Below are positions 49,055 to 49,944 of a DNA stretch of 49,944 nt, piece by piece. The stretch comes from Candidatus Kaiserbacteria bacterium CG10_big_fil_rev_8_21_14_0_10_47_16 (GTDB lineage Bacteria > Patescibacteriota > Minisyncoccia > Phycocordibacterales > UBA918). The stretch's first letter is position 1; each line of letters begins with the position of its first letter. The translations under genes were made by a program, and so were the position numbers. The stretch is from assembly GCA_002773395.1 (NCBI GenBank), contig PFBI01000001.1, positions 1-49,944 of the forward strand. Reading direction: 5' to 3'. The notes beneath the pieces are model-generated. The model was not told the origin of the DNA. It saw only the letters and a list, made by a program, of their open reading frames with translations, and did no database searches.

Positions 49055-49944
49055 ATGCGATTTTCTCACACACAACAGAAGATGAAATCAGCATGCGCCT
49101 TTTTGATACTTGGTGCGTTCACAATCTTCATGTTTGGAAATGCACTTTCTGCACACGCTGCACCAAACTATGAAATTAACTACCAAGGAAAACTCACGAA
49201 TGCATCAAACGTTGCTGTTGCAAACGGTAGTTATGATATGGAGTTCAACCTCTACACTACCTCTACAGGCGGGCCAGCTATTTGGACAGAGACGCTTACG
49301 GGAGCAGATCAGGTAACGGTGACAAATGGCCTCTTCTCTGTAATGCTTGGCTCAACCACGCCGCTTACGTCGGTTGATTTTAATCAGACACTCTATCTCG
49401 GTGTCACTATTGAATCGGACTCTGAAATGTCACCACGCAAGGTGCTTGGCGCGGTACCGGCTGCATTTGAGGCAGATAAAGTTGATGGTCTCGACGCAGA
49501 TCAATTTGTACGGAGTGATGCGCCTGACACGATTGCTTCAACATCTGCGTCAACACTTCTTACGATTACGCAGTCAGGTACCGGCGACATCCTCAATCTC
49601 TTTGACGGCGCGTCAGAAGTATTTAGTGTTATCGACGGAGGCAATGTCGGTATCGGCACGACCTCTCCATACGCAAAGCTCTCAGTGGCAGGACAAATCG
49701 TTGGTGCATACTTCACCGGTACCACCACCGCAACCTCAACACTTGGTGGCGGCCTTGATATCGCAACGGGATGTTATGCCGTGAATGGAGTGTGTCTCTC
49801 ATCAGGTACCACATACACTGGCACATACCCTGTGCAAGTAGCAGGATCAGTCATCTCCCTCGCATTCGGCACCACCACCAGCAACACCTGGGCAGGTACA
49901 CAAACGTTCACCAACGCACCAATCCTCGGCTCACTCTCAGGTCT
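49055..49944 (+). CDS. Large secreted surface protein, 5' part (runs off the window)
   Basis: At least 296 codons, open at the window end. Signal peptide ~10-36 ('ACAFLILGAFTIFMFGNALSAHAA'). Then 'YEINYQGKLTNASNVAVANGSYDMEFNLY', a beta domain common in CPR and other bacterial surface proteins, 'KVDGLDADQFVRSD', and 'GNVGIGTTSPYAKLSVAGQ', the motif of tail-fibre/adhesin-like repeat proteins. Later Thr/Ser-rich blocks ('TGTTTATSTLGGG') suggest a long fibre. Probably an adhesin or host-contact protein. GATAAT five nt before ATG 49055: leaderless. Confidence 0.85.
   Translation, partial: MRFSHTQQKMKSACAFLILGAFTIFMFGNALSAHAAPNYEINYQGKLTNASNVAVANGSYDMEFNLYTTSTGGPAIWTETLTGADQVTVTNGLFSVMLGSTTPLTSVDFNQTLYLGVTIESDSEMSPRKVLGAVPAAFEADKVDGLDADQFVRSDAPDTIASTSASTLLTITQSGTGDILNLFDGASEVFSVIDGGNVGIGTTSPYAKLSVAGQIVGAYFTGTTTATSTLGGGLDIATGCYAVNGVCLSSGTTYTGTYPVQVAGSVISLAFGTTTSNTWAGTQTFTNAPILGSLSG

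Overview
This looks like a chromosomal segment of a Candidate Phyla Radiation bacterium (Patescibacteria, probably Paceibacteria/Parcubacteria-like). The evidence is a very divergent 16S rRNA, tightly packed genes, a mid-40s % GC impression by eye, and typical CPR gene types: a VirD4-like ATPase, a ComEA-like secreted protein, membrane-tethered HTH proteins, a lysine-rich histone-like protein, and many envelope sugar genes. The taxonomic placement is an inference; no database search was possible.

Layout. 1-1080 is the 3' two thirds of a 16S rRNA gene with no 23S or 5S after it. 1081-3030 holds a candidate small RNA, three small membrane proteins, tRNA-Ile(GAU) and a broken second copy of that tRNA's 3' half. 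3084-6559 is murD-murI-murC. 6542-7221 is a self-contained SD-type unit (DUF218-like). 7246-11352 holds rsmI, a small membrane protein, a VirD4/TraD-like ATPase and a ComEA+PKD+lamin-tail-like protein. 11366-31372 is a large envelope-glycan region: SDR, glycosyltransferases, a polysaccharide deacetylase, a dTDP-deoxysugar operon, and GtrA/GT-C membrane proteins. 31430-37365 is an AT-richer insert-like block: a GT fragment, gmd, a C-methyltransferase, a cupin, a GT, a second methyltransferase and a flippase. 37429-39609 is an O-antigen-ligase/TPR protein. 39900-46981 is housekeeping: murB, histone-like, secA, holin-like, obg, gatB. 47078-49944 has two membrane-anchored HTH proteins and the start of a large secreted surface protein.

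How the genes work together. Most of the window builds the cell envelope. Mur enzymes make peptidoglycan precursors. rmlA/rmlB feed a pathway whose gene content (single-domain NDP-hexose 2,3-dehydratase, Gfo/Idh 3-ketoreductase, zinc-finger C-methyltransferase, RmlD-like 4-ketoreductase) resembles dTDP-2,6-dideoxy-3-C-methylhexose (mycarose-type) synthesis. A second, GDP-based 6-deoxy/C-methyl route (gmd block) sits 4 kb away. Glycosyltransferases, a Wzx-like flippase and an O-antigen-ligase-like protein would assemble and export the glycan; GtrA, a GtrB-like GT2 and GT-C proteins suggest an additional lipid-linked sugar route.

Most striking signal. The 16S 3' end has an intact helix 45 but no CCUCC anti-Shine-Dalgarno. 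Nearly all transcription-unit heads have a TANNNT -10 box only 2-14 nt upstream of the start codon and no SD, which predicts leaderless translation. Only two genes (1809-1997 and 6620-7174) have a classic promoter, a ~44-nt leader, GGAGG and a strong terminator. The 16S also carries compensated base-pair swaps at near-universal positions (530-loop pseudoknot, helix 28 neck, helix 36). No CRISPR array, IS element or 23S/5S rRNA was seen.
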